NCBI GenBank assembly: GCA_029204225.1
Contig: CM055101.1
Span: forward strand, 42,930,927-42,994,926
Reading direction: 5' to 3'
DNA length: 64,000 nt
Origin: Diphasiastrum complanatum
Lineage: Eukaryota > Streptophyta > Lycopodiopsida > Lycopodiales > Lycopodiaceae
The position numbers were made by a program, and so were the translations under genes. The notes beneath the pieces are model-generated. The model was not told the DNA's origin and did not search any database. It saw only the letters and a program-made list of their open reading frames with translations. Below are positions 46,889 through 57,964 of this stretch, in pieces. The first letter of the stretch is position 1, and every line of letters begins with the position of its first letter.

Positions 46889-48268
46889 TTGGAAATAGCA
46901 ATGGCGAGGAGACCCAGATCTACAATCAATTCTGTGATTCTTTACAATGAGAAAGATGAAGCTGATAACTGGAAGCCAACAAAATATACGAAGAACTCAT
47001 GGGTATTGCTGCATCCATCATCAAAGGGCAATTTTCGACAAAAGAAAAGAGCAAAAATGACTCACAAATCTTATTGGAAAGCAAAAATTTTGGAGTTTAA
47101 GACTATCCCGGGAGGTCAATCGATATCAGAAGTCTTAGTGCAACATGTATATATGCATTCAGAAATCAAAGTACATGATATCAATCCTCATGATCATCAA
47201 AAATGTAATTGTAAGTATATCAAAACATATGCACTCTACAGCAATCATAGGTGATTTCCTTTATTGATGCTCTTCAGATTATGATCTAAATGCTTCAACA
47301 TTGTTTTTTTCTTTCAGATTTATATCCATCATGCATAAGTGAATGGGAGCACAATCACTTGCAGGAATATTAGACGTGATTCACTCTGATGTTGGAAAGC
47401 TACAATACAAAGGAAGAAGTCCAAAGAAACTTGCAGATTGTGGTATTTATTTTTATAAATCTTTATATACGCCACAAACAGATGGAGATTTTGGCAAGCT
47501 CGAAGCAATTCCATTGCCTAGTTTTCAAAGTGATGAGTGGCCTACTCCTGACAGCATTGTTTCTGAATCCTTGAGATGCAAGCTACTCATTGATATTAAA
47601 AATGCTATGAAGATAAGCATAGGCTCCAAAATTGTTCACCTAAGTTGGCTTATCTCATTGCATACATTTGTTGATTTTTTCTCGAGTGCTAGTGTTCGTA
47701 GGACACTAACTTTATTTGTTTGCAAGGATTTATCAGATGAGACTTTGTCAGATCTCATGGATCAAGGCTGGGACAGTAAAACAAATAATGACATAGAATG
47801 CAAGATTAAAAAGTCCTCGATGGTCTTTCATTATCATATCAAAAAGCAAATGCTTAGTCTCACATTTAGCTACCAGAGATACAAGAAAATTGAAGGTACA
47901 TGGCTACCACTGGATCAAGACTTTAAACTAAATGGTCACACAAACCGAATGGAGATAAGCATTATCTACAATGAGGAATATTTGACTATGGTTGAGGTGG
48001 AAGAGCACTGGAAGCTTGATTTTATCAGAATAGAGCTCATGCTATTACAAACCAATCTACCAACATATTTCAGATTTATCATCAACGGAAGATCGAGGGT
48101 ACTTTATGTTTATTGCCATTTCAAAATAGAACAAAATAATAGATAATGTCATCATTTACAATTGCACATTCACTAATATTTGCCATGTCACAGATGCGAA
48201 AAAGACAGGAGCTGATAACGTGCTGCAAAGATCTACCTACAACAATCACTATTGTGGAAGAACAATAG
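46889..48268 (+). pseudogene. Transposon gene A: BAH-like protein, one stop codon
   Basis: Three exons are inferred: 46889-47250, 47318-48098 and 48194-48268. The introns begin GTGATT and GTACTT and end TTTCAG and TCACAG, and the phases match. The product would be about 405 residues. Residues 55-120 read SYWKAKILEFKTIPGG, then EVLVQHVYMHSEI and YALYSNHR. This is the pattern of BAH domains (W-x-A-K-I-x-E ... V-x-V-x-x-x-Y ... SNH), which bind nucleosomes. The rest is unrecognised, with a basic C-terminus. One in-frame TGA lies at 47340-47342, followed directly by ATG. AATAAA at 48315-48320 is a plausible poly(A) signal. A second start at 46901 (MARRPRS) is possible. The BAH call is pattern-based and moderate. 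Confidence 0.55.
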
Positions 48269-48463
48269 TTTCAAATAAACTTTAGTAAAAATCTGTGTAT
48301 ACACCCTTTCATTCAATAAATGAAAGCCCAAGTTGGGCATCTATACATGTATTTTGTGCTCCCAAATTCATAAACTGGAGTAGCATTTGATATACCAATG
48401 TATATTTTTCTATGAAGTCTATACATGTATTTTTGTACTATGCTATCTATATTTTTTCTGATC
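48269..48463. terminator. Convergent 3' region of genes A and B
   Basis: Only 195 bp separate the two stop codons. AATAAA (plus) at 48315 would serve gene A. Gene B ends from the right. No coding sequence lies between them. Confidence 0.5.
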
Positions 48464-50209
48464 TTAATTTAGTACAATTACATCATCATTTGCACCATCA
48501 TCAATAACGGGAGGCTGAAGCCTTCCCCGAGCCAATATACTCAAGATAATTTCTTGTCTAAATCTGTACACCTGGCTTGATGTGTACTCAGGAAGTGTAA
48601 ACGACAAAATAGAATATTCATGTATTAGTAATGGCCAATAACATCACCAGAATAGAAAACTAATCATGATTCCAAAATAAGAATAAACAGAATTTATTAC
48701 TTTAGAAATATCAACATTTTGTTGAAGGATGAACCACTCAAAAAATAGCTTGGCATTGTACAATGTGTACCACCCACAACTGAATGAATCATTTTGCTGG
48801 GGTGACTGCAAAATAATTCAGCACACAAGAAATCAATTATGAAATAGAATAAATTAGAATACTGATTTCAAAATATTTCATTAGAATATTGATTTCAAAA
48901 TGCTATTAAGAAAGAAGAGTTTACCTCCAAGCTGACGATCTGCCACTCTACGGAATGGGGAACGTTTGTAGGAATATATTTACTTAGATATGGAATGAAT
49001 ATATCTACATCCTTATGCGTATTTCTCGTCGAATTCATCTTGACACAAGAACATTTAATAATATTATTTATAGATCTCTTAATAGAGATCAGGTTTAAAC
49101 TCCAATGGTCACTGCAAAATAAGATTGAAAGTACTTTAGCGGCAATTCTGAGAACTATTTAAATTGAAAATGTCAATGTTAATGCATAAAACAGGAAGAA
49201 GCACTTAATATATCTTACTTGGTATGATAAGGAATGACTAGGTACTTTGTTGCTGGTGTGAATCCACTTGTCAGACACTATGACAATGTGTCATTATTCT
49301 CCTTGAAGGCCTGGAGCAGAAAGTTACTCAGCACCAGCAACTCGTTTGATGAATCTCTTGCAATGTCAAATTGCAAGAGTGTCAGCCCGGACTCTATCAC
49401 AGGATCACTGATAGAAGCCCGTCTGTCTTTGAGATCCAGACAATCTAGAACTCTAAAATTAATACTAAAATCAAATTCTTCTAGTCTAAAACAAAAAGGA
49501 GTACCAATTGTATCTATAGCATCCGATATGTCTTTCTCAAATTTAAGATAATCATCTGAATCTATATATGTATAGAAATTGGGAGGAGGAGGAGGAGGAG
49601 GTGGAAGTGTAGTATCTACAGCAATATTAGGAGTATCCAAAACATAGGTAGCTGTATATACAACATTATCAACAGCAGCATTATCTACAATGGATTCTGG
49701 GATAGGCTTCACTTTCTTAGGAGCACGCTTGGGGGCTGTCTGCTTCCTAGGACGCTTCATAGGAAGATGAGTCCTATCTACAAGAGTTGGTCTAGGAGTA
49801 GCAGGCTGAGATACATGTAACCTATAGTACCTATCCCTCATTCTGATCAGAAGCTGAAAATCCTTGGGCATTATGGTAACCCTCTTGGTATGGATGGCAA
49901 GCCAAAAAGAATCCTAAAAAAAAAGACTAATATAATCTTCAGCAGCCTCCTGAAGGCACTGAAGAGCACTCGTGTAAATCTAACGTGTTGTCCGAGATCA
50001 TTTTTTGTTATGTTCCCGATAGCACGGTAGAATGGAGCTCTTGGGATCAACAGAGCTGTTGACCTCTGATACTTGCGTATCTCAAAGAGCCACCTGATGC
50101 GGTTGCGCGTTCTAGGTCTAGCAGGGGGTGTGATGGCAACCGCAGGAGATGAGGATGAGTCAGGAGAGAAGAAGTCTCTCCTTGTCTGCTTTCTCCTATC
50201 CATGGGCAT
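48464..50209 (-). pseudogene. Transposon gene B: histone H3/CENH3-like domain fused to ULP1-type protease
   Basis: Four exons are inferred on the minus strand: 50209-49219, 49111-48925, 48805-48701 and 48586-48464. Donors are GTAAGA, GTAAAC and GTAATA, all acceptors end in AG, and the phases agree. The first 115 or so residues are an H3 histone fold: EIRKYQRSTALLIPRAPF, LQEAAEDY and AIHTKRVTIMPKDFQL. LLIP and QEAAEDY are typical of plant CENH3, while MPKD is typical of canonical H3. A basic linker (KRPRKQTAPKRAPKKVK) and a run of eight Pro follow. Next comes a ULP1/C48 cysteine protease: YLVIPYHTKNDHWSLNLI with the catalytic His (codon 49107-49105), SPQQNDSFSCGWYTLYNAK with Gln and Cys (48778-48776), and YRFRQEIILSIL near the end. 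The usual catalytic Asp is not evident. Such enzymes remove SUMO or related modifiers. Defects: a frameshift near 49966 and TAG at 49916 and 49280. About 465 residues. Confidence 0.8.
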
Positions 50210-51007
50210 GAACTATGTGATAGTGGACTTGTGCATGAAGGTTAGGATGAGAAGGAAGGGATGATAATGAACTCGTAGAGGACCGCTATGTACGGACAGA
50301 ATGTACAGGGACCTATGCGAGCCGATTATCAGAGAGAACGATTAGATTTGAGGAAAGACGCACAAGTGCGATATGGGGTGACACGTAGGAAGACCTATCG
50401 GACCTGTGCGCATGGAAAGTAGTAGGAGAAATTTTGATCGTGAAGGGCGCGCACAAATGCGATATGCGGAGCGAAAAAAAAAGTGAAAAAAATTCATTAA
50501 AATTTGTGATTTTATATCGGGATTCACACGTGCGAAAGAACGTCCTGTCACACATGTGGGAGTTGTACGGACAAATGCGAGTGCGACACGTGTGGGATTT
50601 GTACAATCAAATGCACGAGAGACACATGTTTATAAGCACTCGAATGAACACGCGACACGTGTCTAGGTGTCATTTCACACGTGTGCAGGTGTCATCTCAC
50701 ACGTGCATGCGCCTGTTGTTGAATTGAAAGTAGACACGTGTCATAAGTCTGTTGACCACATGTGCAAATATTTAGTATAAATGGCATGGAAACCGAATAA
50801 TTTTTTACCTTTTGCGTTCTCGAAATTCGCGACATATCGCTTTTGTGCGCGCTCATTTCTGTCTATTTGCTTGCAAGTATACCTACTCACGCACAAGTAC
50901 GATATTCTGTATCTGTCTGCCGTACATATCCATCTTCTGCGCCATTTTGATTGTTAGTTTTGGTTCAGTTCTCCCGCGCGCACAAGTGAGATATTCACAC
51001 TACTGCC
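50210..51007. promoter_or_regulatory. Divergent promoter of genes B and C with repeated motifs
   Basis: Six CACGTG boxes lie at 50527, 50587, 50656, 50678, 50700 and 50735. A motif close to CGCACAAGTGCGATAT occurs at 50359, 50448, 50834 (inverted), 50890 and 50976. A TATAAAT box at 50776-50782 faces gene C. Most frames on this segment (50313-50727) are non-coding. The motifs may bind host bZIP/bHLH factors (CACGTG) and an element-encoded protein, which is inference. Confidence 0.65.
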
Positions 51008-51806
51008 ATGGCCTCTTCCTCATCATCCTCATGAGAATCAGGCTTGAGTTCATTTCTGAGTGAATTTGGGATCACTGAAAATCTAGACTAGTTCCACAGC
51101 CTATTCAGGCCATATCTACATGTTTTCAAGACTGCACAACCAAATTCTGACGTATTTTATGAACATTATGTCATATTCAGAGATATACTTAGCAAGCTTG
51201 TTTTCTCCATAGGTCAACTCCAGTACATGCATTATACTGATCTTGTTCATTTCTTTCCAGCTTTTAGACATAGACTGGATAAAATGTTCACCAAATTGTT
51301 TGATCTTTTCAAAAGTAGTTCTATGTGTCCGTATTGCAACAAGAAATGTCGATTGGTTGAATATCAGAGTGGTTTCGTACTTTTTCTTTTAGTTCAGATC
51401 CCAGATGATGATGAGTTTCCTATTGTTGACCCTCCTTTTGCACCCTCCTCTGTTCAGTCAGCCATTAAGGATATCAGTCACTTTCTTATCGAACTCTTGA
51501 TAAAGAAAGTGACTTCATTGATTTAAATACTGATGTTCTCTAGGATTCTTTCATTGGCCAAAATACATCTGATGATGAATCCAAATCTATGGAGGATTCG
51601 AAATGTCTTTTCAATTTGTCTGTATATTATATTAATGACAATGTATATTTTACTACTGCTGATTTATGTAAATTTTTTGACTATCGTGAGGACAAGGTTC
51701 TATGCTTATTATCCGGCACAATTTCCGAATTCTCCGACTTTGTACATTTTGAGATAGATGACCTTGTTGCTGGTATTGATTTTGATGATGAGGAGGGTCT
51801 TATGAC

Positions 51807-52488
51807 TGTAAAAATTACAGCAAATAAGGATCCTAAAACACTTGAAATGATGAGGGAAACAATAGATTATGATTTCATAAGATTAGCACAAGTTGAACCA
51901 TCAAAATCCATCAAAAATCTATGCTTGAACCTCACTAAATGGCCCAAATCCTTGAAGAAGGCTTCACACGTGTGAAAGTACGGCCTCCCACAATCTGAGT
52001 ACTGTACACCAGACCTGCATTCAATCCTATAATCATTAGTAATCACAAGTACTCAAACAATTATGAACATAGAGAGCAATTGCACCATTATGAGAGAAAA
52101 AACATGAAATTGCTTGATTGATTTTGGTGAGATATCATCACCTATATATACATGATCCATCACGGTTTTGGGCAGGTATGAGTAGCCCTAAACCTATCCC
52201 TAATGCTAATTTTGGTGGATCTTTCATCCCTACCAAGTTAGGGTTGGAATCTTGGAGATCCCTCAACAATGCAAAAATTACCAAAAATAGCTCCTATTTT
52301 TTCTCCCTTGTATCTAAGCATAATTTGGACTCATTCCAAAGGTTCTAACACTTAGGTCTACTTGAGAACATCCTTATGAATGGAATCCTATGCTATTTGG
52401 CACGTGTGACAAGCCACATCATGACCATCTAACTATTTACAAGTCATATGACCAAAACTAGTCAAGCTAGAATTGTGAATTTTTAACA
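51807..52488 (-). repeat. 3' LTR of the nested copia element
   Basis: The 682-bp LTR runs from TGTAAAAATTACAGC to GAATTTTTAACA on the plus strand. It is flanked by target copy ATGAC at 51802-51806 and, inside, by the polypurine tract (GTGAGGAGGAGTG on the minus strand, 52489-52501). By eye it differs from the other LTR at three positions. The 76-codon frame at 52118 lies in the LTR and recurs at 57594. Confidence 0.95.
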
Positions 52489-52502
52489 CTCCTCCTCACT
52501 AT

Positions 52503-55500
52503 CTAGCTTGGTTCAATCATTGCTTTACTAATCACTCCAAGTGATGATCTGAACTTCATAAAAGGTGTCTTTTGAAGTGGTTTAGTAAGTAGATCAGCTA
52601 CACATTCATTGCTTGGAACATGCTCCAAAGCAATCTCCTTGGCTTGCACCATTTCTCTCACAAAGTGATGGCATATCTCAATGTGCTTAGATCTTGCATG
52701 GAAGATTGGGTTAGATGCAAGGTGTTGGGCTGATATATTGTCATTGTAGATGATTGGTGCCTCCTCTGAATCCATGATCTTTAGTTCCACCAATAATCTC
52801 TTGATCGAAAGTACCTCCTTTGTAGTGGTTGTCAAAGCTTTGTACTCGGCCTCGGTTGAAGATAGAGATATAGTTTCTTGCTTTTTTGAAAGCCATGAAA
52901 CCACACCTTCTCCTATGAAAGTTGAATAGGCACTTGTTGATTTCCTATCCCTCTTATCCCCTGCAAAATCTGAATCACTAAATGCATGAAGGTTAATCAC
53001 ATCTCCTCTATATAGAATCCCAAAATCCAATGCACCCGAGATGTATCTTAGAATCCTCTTAGCCTTTTTCCAATGGATATTCAATGGCTTTTGCATGGAT
53101 TGGCTCAACCTACATACACTAAAGCTAAGATCTGGTCTAGTTATAGTGATCCACATTAAGGAACCTATAAGTTGCCTAAACAAAGTGATGTCCATGAAGG
53201 ATCTTTCATCATCTTCATTTGGCACTTTTACATCTTGCTCCATTGGTGTGTCAACACTTTTGCATACTTCCATCTTAAACTTCTTCAAAAGACTTTGAGC
53301 ATAGTTTACTTGACTTATAAAGATAAAATCAGACCCTCTAAGTACTTTTATGCCTAAGATGAAGTGAAGACACCCTAGATCTACCATCTTGAACTCTAAG
53401 GATAGATCTATCTTGATTTTTTCAATACCATCAACACTATTTCCACTAATGATGATGTCATCTACATAAATGAGTAAAAGTACAATACCAACATCATCAA
53501 ACTTAATGTAAAGAGTGGGATCATATTCACTTTGAACAAAAGAAAGTGAAATAAGATAGCAATGTAGTCTTGAATTCCAAGATCTCGAGGCTTGCTTCAA
53601 GCCATAGATGCTTCTTTGGAGATGGCATACTTTGTTCTCCATTCCATGCTTGATGAACCCTTGTGGCTGCTCCATATAGATATCCTCTTCCAAAAAACCA
53701 TTCAAGAAAGCATTAGAGACATCCATTTGACATAGAATCCATCCAAAATGTGATGCAAGTGCAATGATTAGTCTTATTGTGACCATCTTGGCCACGGGTG
53801 CAAAAGTTTCCTCATAGTCTATCCCTCTCTCTTGAGCATAACCTTTTGCAACTAATCTTGCTTTATGTTTGTTAACACTCCCATTTGCATTCAACTTAAG
53901 CTTGAAGACCCACTTGCATCCTATTACATTCCTTTGAGGTCTCTCAACAAGCAACCAAGTTTCATTCTCAATCAAGGCATCATACTCATCCAACATAGCT
54001 TTATACCATTCTTTGGAGTTCAATGCATCTTCAACATTAGACGGTTCTTCAAAACTAGATAAAGCATAAGAAGTGGATGAGATACCCTCAACTTGCTGTC
54101 CTTTGCCTTGATATGTGAGCCTTGATGGCTCCACTTTTGCCCTTGAAGATCTCCTTGGTGTGATAGGTGGGTTTGGTGCTTGCTCCTCCATGAGCTCCTC
54201 CTCAAAACCAAGATCTTGCTCCTCGGCCATCTTCTTCTTGATTGTTGGAGCACTTGAGCCTTCTTCAAGCATATGCATATGATGTTCATCAAAGATGACA
54301 TCCCTTGAAACAACAAATCTGTTCAAGGATGGGAGATAGACTTTGTAGCCCTTGCTTGAGCTTGCATATCCAAGCATGATCCCTCTTGTGGAAGATGGAT
54401 CCTCCTTGGTTCTTGTTTCCAATGGCACATGCACATAACATATACACCCAAAAACTTTCAAGTGATTAAGATTGGGTTTCTTTCCATACAACATCTCATA
54501 AGGAGTTTTGCCTTCAATTGCTTTGCAAGACACCCTATTCATCAAGTAGTTTGCACATACAAGAGACTCACCCCAAAAGGATTTGGGCAAACAAGCATCT
54601 AATCTTAAAGCCTTAGAACATTCACATAATGTTCTATTCCTTCTTTCAGCAACTCCATTTTGTTGAGGAGTGTAAGGACAAGAAGTCTCTTTCTTGATCC
54701 CTTCCTCCTCACAAAAGGCCTTGAACTCATTGGAGATGAATTCTCCACCATTGTCACTTCTAAGAATCTTGATGCTATGATTATGATGCTTTTCCACAAA
54801 CAACTTGAACTTTACAAAAGTATCAAATACTTGAGACTTGAAGGAAAGTAAGAACACCCAACAATATCTTGAGTAGTCATCAATGAAGGTTAAAAACATG
54901 GATGAACCTCCATTAGATTTGGTGCTAGCAATGTGCACATCCGAGTGTATGAGTTCAAGAGGATGAGATGACTTTGTGATGGAGTTAGGAAACACCTTCT
55001 TATGTGCCTTGGATAAGGCACAAGCTTCACAAACCTTGTCTTCCTTCCCAATAGACCTTGGTAGGCCTAAAGCATACTCCTCCTTGATCATAGCCTCCAT
55101 GGAACCTGAGTTGACATGTCCAAGTCTTTTGTGCCATAAAGTAAAGGTAGATATCTTGCTCTTCTCGGCCAACATGACAACATTAGTATCCACAAATGCA
55201 TCCATCTTATAAAGTTTGCCAAGTCTAGTGCCCTTAGCCACTATCTTATCCTTCTTCTTGATGAAACATTCATTTGAAGCAAAGTCAACATTGAAACCAT
55301 TGTCTACCATTTGGCCAACACTTAGTAGATTCTTTGTTATTGTAGGAATGTACAAAACACCTTCTATGTTGATCTTTTTGGAAGATCCTAAGCAAAGGGG
55401 AATTCTACCAACTCCTTCAATCTTACAAGCTTCATCATTTGCTGTATAGATAGACTTTATAGGTCCATCATAAGATAAGAGAGAAGAGAAAAACTCCCTT

Positions 55501-56471
55501 TTACTAGTCATGTGTGAACTAGCACCCGAGTCAATCCACCAAGGATCTTCTCCTTTGAAGCTTGTTGAAGAAAATATGGACATCATGAGAGAGTCCTCAT
55601 GTGAACTCTCCTCCTCTTCCTCTTTGCTCATGTTGGCTTGGCTTTGATCTTGCTTCCTCTTGAAGCATTCCGAGGCATAATGCCCCATCTTGCTACAATA
55701 GTAGCACTTCACCTTTGATTTGTCCTTCTTGACTTTGGTGGTTGATGGAGATGCCTTTGAGGGTCCTTCTTGATCCTCAAGCTTTGTAGACTTCTTGAAT
55801 GTCGATCCTTTGCCTTTGGACTTGCCTTTGCCTTTGGTGAAGAGAGCTTGGTCATCTCCACCTTGGATGGAAAGCCTATCCATCCTCTCTTGCATTTGGC
55901 TCCTTCTTGATTCCTCGGCCATGAGTGTGCCTTGGAGTTCTTCAAGTATGGGTAGCTTACCCATAATTGCATATCCCTGAACCAAATTGTCAAATTCAAA
56001 GCTTAGTCCATTCAATATGAGTTGAACAAGCTCTTCATCCTTGATAGGGTCACCTATAAAGGCTAGCTCTTTGTTCAATTCCTTTACTCTTAGGACAAAA
56101 GTATGTGCACTCTCTCCTTTCTTTTGATAGCTTCTATAGATTTGATTCTTCAAAGCTAAAATTCTAGTTTGGTTCTTGGATTCATAGACCTTTTGCAAAG
56201 TCTCCCAAGCATTTTGAGCTGAAGTGCAATCTCCTACCTCTCTTAAGAGTTCATTTGCAACATTCATTTTTATGCAATGTAGTGCAACATTGCACCTCTT
56301 GATGTATTTGGCTTTTTCTTGAGGATGAATAGGTTCACCCTCCTTACCATTTACAATTTCCATCAGATCTTGCATGATCATGATAGATTCCATTCTAACT
56401 TTCCATATGGAATAGTTAGTTTTGTTGAGCCTTTCATTAGTATCCAAAAGATATGCATTTATAGATGCCAT
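52503..56471 (-). CDS. Ty1/copia Gag-Pol polyprotein, intact
   Basis: The frame encodes 1322 residues in one piece. Gag of the UBN2 type opens with NYSIWKVRMESIM near residue 19 and has the zinc knuckle CYYCSKMGHYASEC at 256-269. Protease follows with WWIDSGASSHMT (active Asp 314). Integrase has the Zn part HKRLGHVN...CEAC (448-484) and the catalytic residues in LIHSDVH, LRSDNGGEF and QQNGVAERRN. Reverse transcriptase has QMDVSNAFLNGFLEEDIYM and LIYVDDIIIS. RNase H has FSDSDFAGDKRDRKST and SLSSTEAEY. No frame breaks were seen. It is the best-preserved retroelement gene in the window and may be active. Confidence 0.95.
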   Translation of the reverse strand: MASINAYLLDTNERLNKTNYSIWKVRMESIMIMQDLMEIVNGKEGEPIHPQEKAKYIKRCNVALHCIKMNVANELLREVGDCTSAQNAWETLQKVYESKNQTRILALKNQIYRSYQKKGESAHTFVLRVKELNKELAFIGDPIKDEELVQLILNGLSFEFDNLVQGYAIMGKLPILEELQGTLMAEESRRSQMQERMDRLSIQGGDDQALFTKGKGKSKGKGSTFKKSTKLEDQEGPSKASPSTTKVKKDKSKVKCYYCSKMGHYASECFKRKQDQSQANMSKEEEEESSHEDSLMMSIFSSTSFKGEDPWWIDSGASSHMTSKREFFSSLLSYDGPIKSIYTANDEACKIEGVGRIPLCLGSSKKINIEGVLYIPTITKNLLSVGQMVDNGFNVDFASNECFIKKKDKIVAKGTRLGKLYKMDAFVDTNVVMLAEKSKISTFTLWHKRLGHVNSGSMEAMIKEEYALGLPRSIGKEDKVCEACALSKAHKKVFPNSITKSSHPLELIHSDVHIASTKSNGGSSMFLTFIDDYSRYCWVFLLSFKSQVFDTFVKFKLFVEKHHNHSIKILRSDNGGEFISNEFKAFCEEEGIKKETSCPYTPQQNGVAERRNRTLCECSKALRLDACLPKSFWGESLVCANYLMNRVSCKAIEGKTPYEMLYGKKPNLNHLKVFGCICYVHVPLETRTKEDPSSTRGIMLGYASSSKGYKVYLPSLNRFVVSRDVIFDEHHMHMLEEGSSAPTIKKKMAEEQDLGFEEELMEEQAPNPPITPRRSSRAKVEPSRLTYQGKGQQVEGISSTSYALSSFEEPSNVEDALNSKEWYKAMLDEYDALIENETWLLVERPQRNVIGCKWVFKLKLNANGSVNKHKARLVAKGYAQERGIDYEETFAPVAKMVTIRLIIALASHFGWILCQMDVSNAFLNGFLEEDIYMEQPQGFIKHGMENKVCHLQRSIYGLKQASRSWNSRLHCYLISLSFVQSEYDPTLYIKFDDVGIVLLLIYVDDIIISGNSVDGIEKIKIDLSLEFKMVDLGCLHFILGIKVLRGSDFIFISQVNYAQSLLKKFKMEVCKSVDTPMEQDVKVPNEDDERSFMDITLFRQLIGSLMWITITRPDLSFSVCRLSQSMQKPLNIHWKKAKRILRYISGALDFGILYRGDVINLHAFSDSDFAGDKRDRKSTSAYSTFIGEGVVSWLSKKQETISLSSTEAEYKALTTTTKEVLSIKRLLVELKIMDSEEAPIIYNDNISAQHLASNPIFHARSKHIEICHHFVREMVQAKEIALEHVPSNECVADLLTKPLQKTPFMKFRSSLGVISKAMIEPS

Positions 56472-57270
56472 CTAGTCTTCTAATCAAGGACTTGACACAA
56501 ATGAAGGTTACTTCTATTGATTTGATTGAAGGTCTACCTTATCCCACTTCTTAGGGACCTGAAAATATCAGTAATAGACTTCCTATAAAGATCTAAGAAT
56601 GATCTCTAACAAAATCAAATCATAGAATACTAGAAACAATGCACTTGCTTGATTGAAGTAGACAATACTAGTAGAATTGCCCCTCTTTCTATAAAGAACA
56701 TTAAAGCTTCCAAATGATCTGATCAAGAGTGAATTTCAGCAACCTAATATACTTCCAAAATCACTTGTAAAAGATCTAAATGGAACTTAATGAGGATGCA
56801 ACACAATCTACTATCCAATCACAAGCAAAAAATGATCAAAATTGATGAAAAATTGATCTAATTTGGTGCATAAGTCAAGCAATGGTTGGACTGAACCTAA
56901 ATCACTTTAGGAGGTGCCTACTACACCTTAGAACAGCCTTGAAGGGTCCCCAAAACTCTGATATTCCCTCTCCTTGAATGCTAGAAAGCCTCCTCTATGA
57001 AATCACCTCCAAAACTCGCTTAGAAATCAATGCTTGGAGCAAGCAAAACTTGCTATCTTGGTAATGTGAATTGAATTCAACTTTGCCTCTGGTTTTAGAC
57101 ACCTAAACACCTGCAAATGAAGTCACACAACACCAATCTCCAATGTATTCGACTCACTTTGAGTTCTAGAATCAATACTAGATGCTAAGATCCAATCTAG
57201 ACAAGATTTAGATCAAAAATTGTGATCAAATTGAATGAAAACCAAGGATTTAGCTCATTTCAACCTTTAG
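56472..57270 (-). other. 5' leader of the young copia element
   Basis: About 800 bp between the primer site and the gag start contain no long frame, as expected for a leader. Confidence 0.7.
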
Positions 57271-57282
57271 GCTCTGATACCA
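57271..57282 (-). other. Primer-binding site of the young copia element
   Basis: GCTCTGATACCA on the plus strand is complementary to the initiator tRNA-Met type site and abuts the LTR start at 57283. Confidence 0.9.
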
Positions 57283-57964
57283 TGTAAAAATTACAGCAAA
57301 TAAGGATCCTAAAACACTTGAAATGATGAGGGAAACAATAGATTATGATTTCATAAGATTAGCACAAGTTGAACCATCAAAATCCATCAAAAATCTATGC
57401 TTGAACCTCACTAAATGGCCCAAATCCTTGAAGAAGGCTTCACACGTGTGAAAGTACGGCCTCCCACAGTCTGAGTACTGTACACCAGACCTACATTCAA
57501 TCCTATAATCATTAGTAATCACAAGTACTCAAACAATTATGAACATAGAGAGCAATTGCACCATTATGAGAGAAAAAACATGAAATTGCTTGATTGATTT
57601 TGGTGAGATATCATCACCTATATATACATGATCCATCACGGTTTTGGGCAGGTATGAGTAGCCCTAAACCTATCCCTAATGCTAATTTTGGTGGATCTTT
57701 CATCCCTACCAAGTTAGGGTTGGAATCTTGGAGATCCCTCAACAATGCAAAAATTACCAAAAATAGCTCCTATTTTTTCTCCCTTGTATCTAAGCATAAT
57801 TTGGACTCATTCCAAAGGTTCTAACACTTAGGTCTACTTGAGAACATCCTTATGAATGGAATCCTATGCTATTTGGCACGTGTGACAAGCCACATCATGA
57901 CCATCTAACTATTTACAAGTCATATGACCAAAACTAGTCAAGCTAGAATTGTGAATTTTTAATA
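57283..57964 (-). repeat. 5' LTR of the nested copia element
   Basis: This 682-bp copy matches 51807-52488 except for three substitutions by eye, one of which changes the end from AACA to AATA. The target copy ATGAC follows at 57965. Confidence 0.95.

Larger units (their letters stand above)
51807..57964 (-). mobile_element. Young full-length Ty1/copia retrotransposon
   Basis: The 6158-bp element has two 682-bp LTRs about 99.6% identical, a tRNA-Met primer site (57271-57282), one unbroken 1322-codon gag-pol frame and a polypurine tract. A 5-bp target duplication, ATGAC (51802-51806 and 57965-57969), brackets it. It landed in gene C of the larger transposon. Everything needed for autonomous movement appears present. 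Confidence 0.95.

Noticed and set aside
49897-49917. A splice acceptor at the T9-AG run in the histone part
   Set aside because: The run looks like an acceptor, but histone residues continue on both sides and no donor lies at a usable distance, so an in-frame TAG is the better reading.
49871-50209. Reading the histone-like frame as a separate complete histone gene
   Set aside because: The frame breaks inside the fold by a frameshift and TAG, and the coding signal continues without a histone end into the ULP1 part with matching intron phases.
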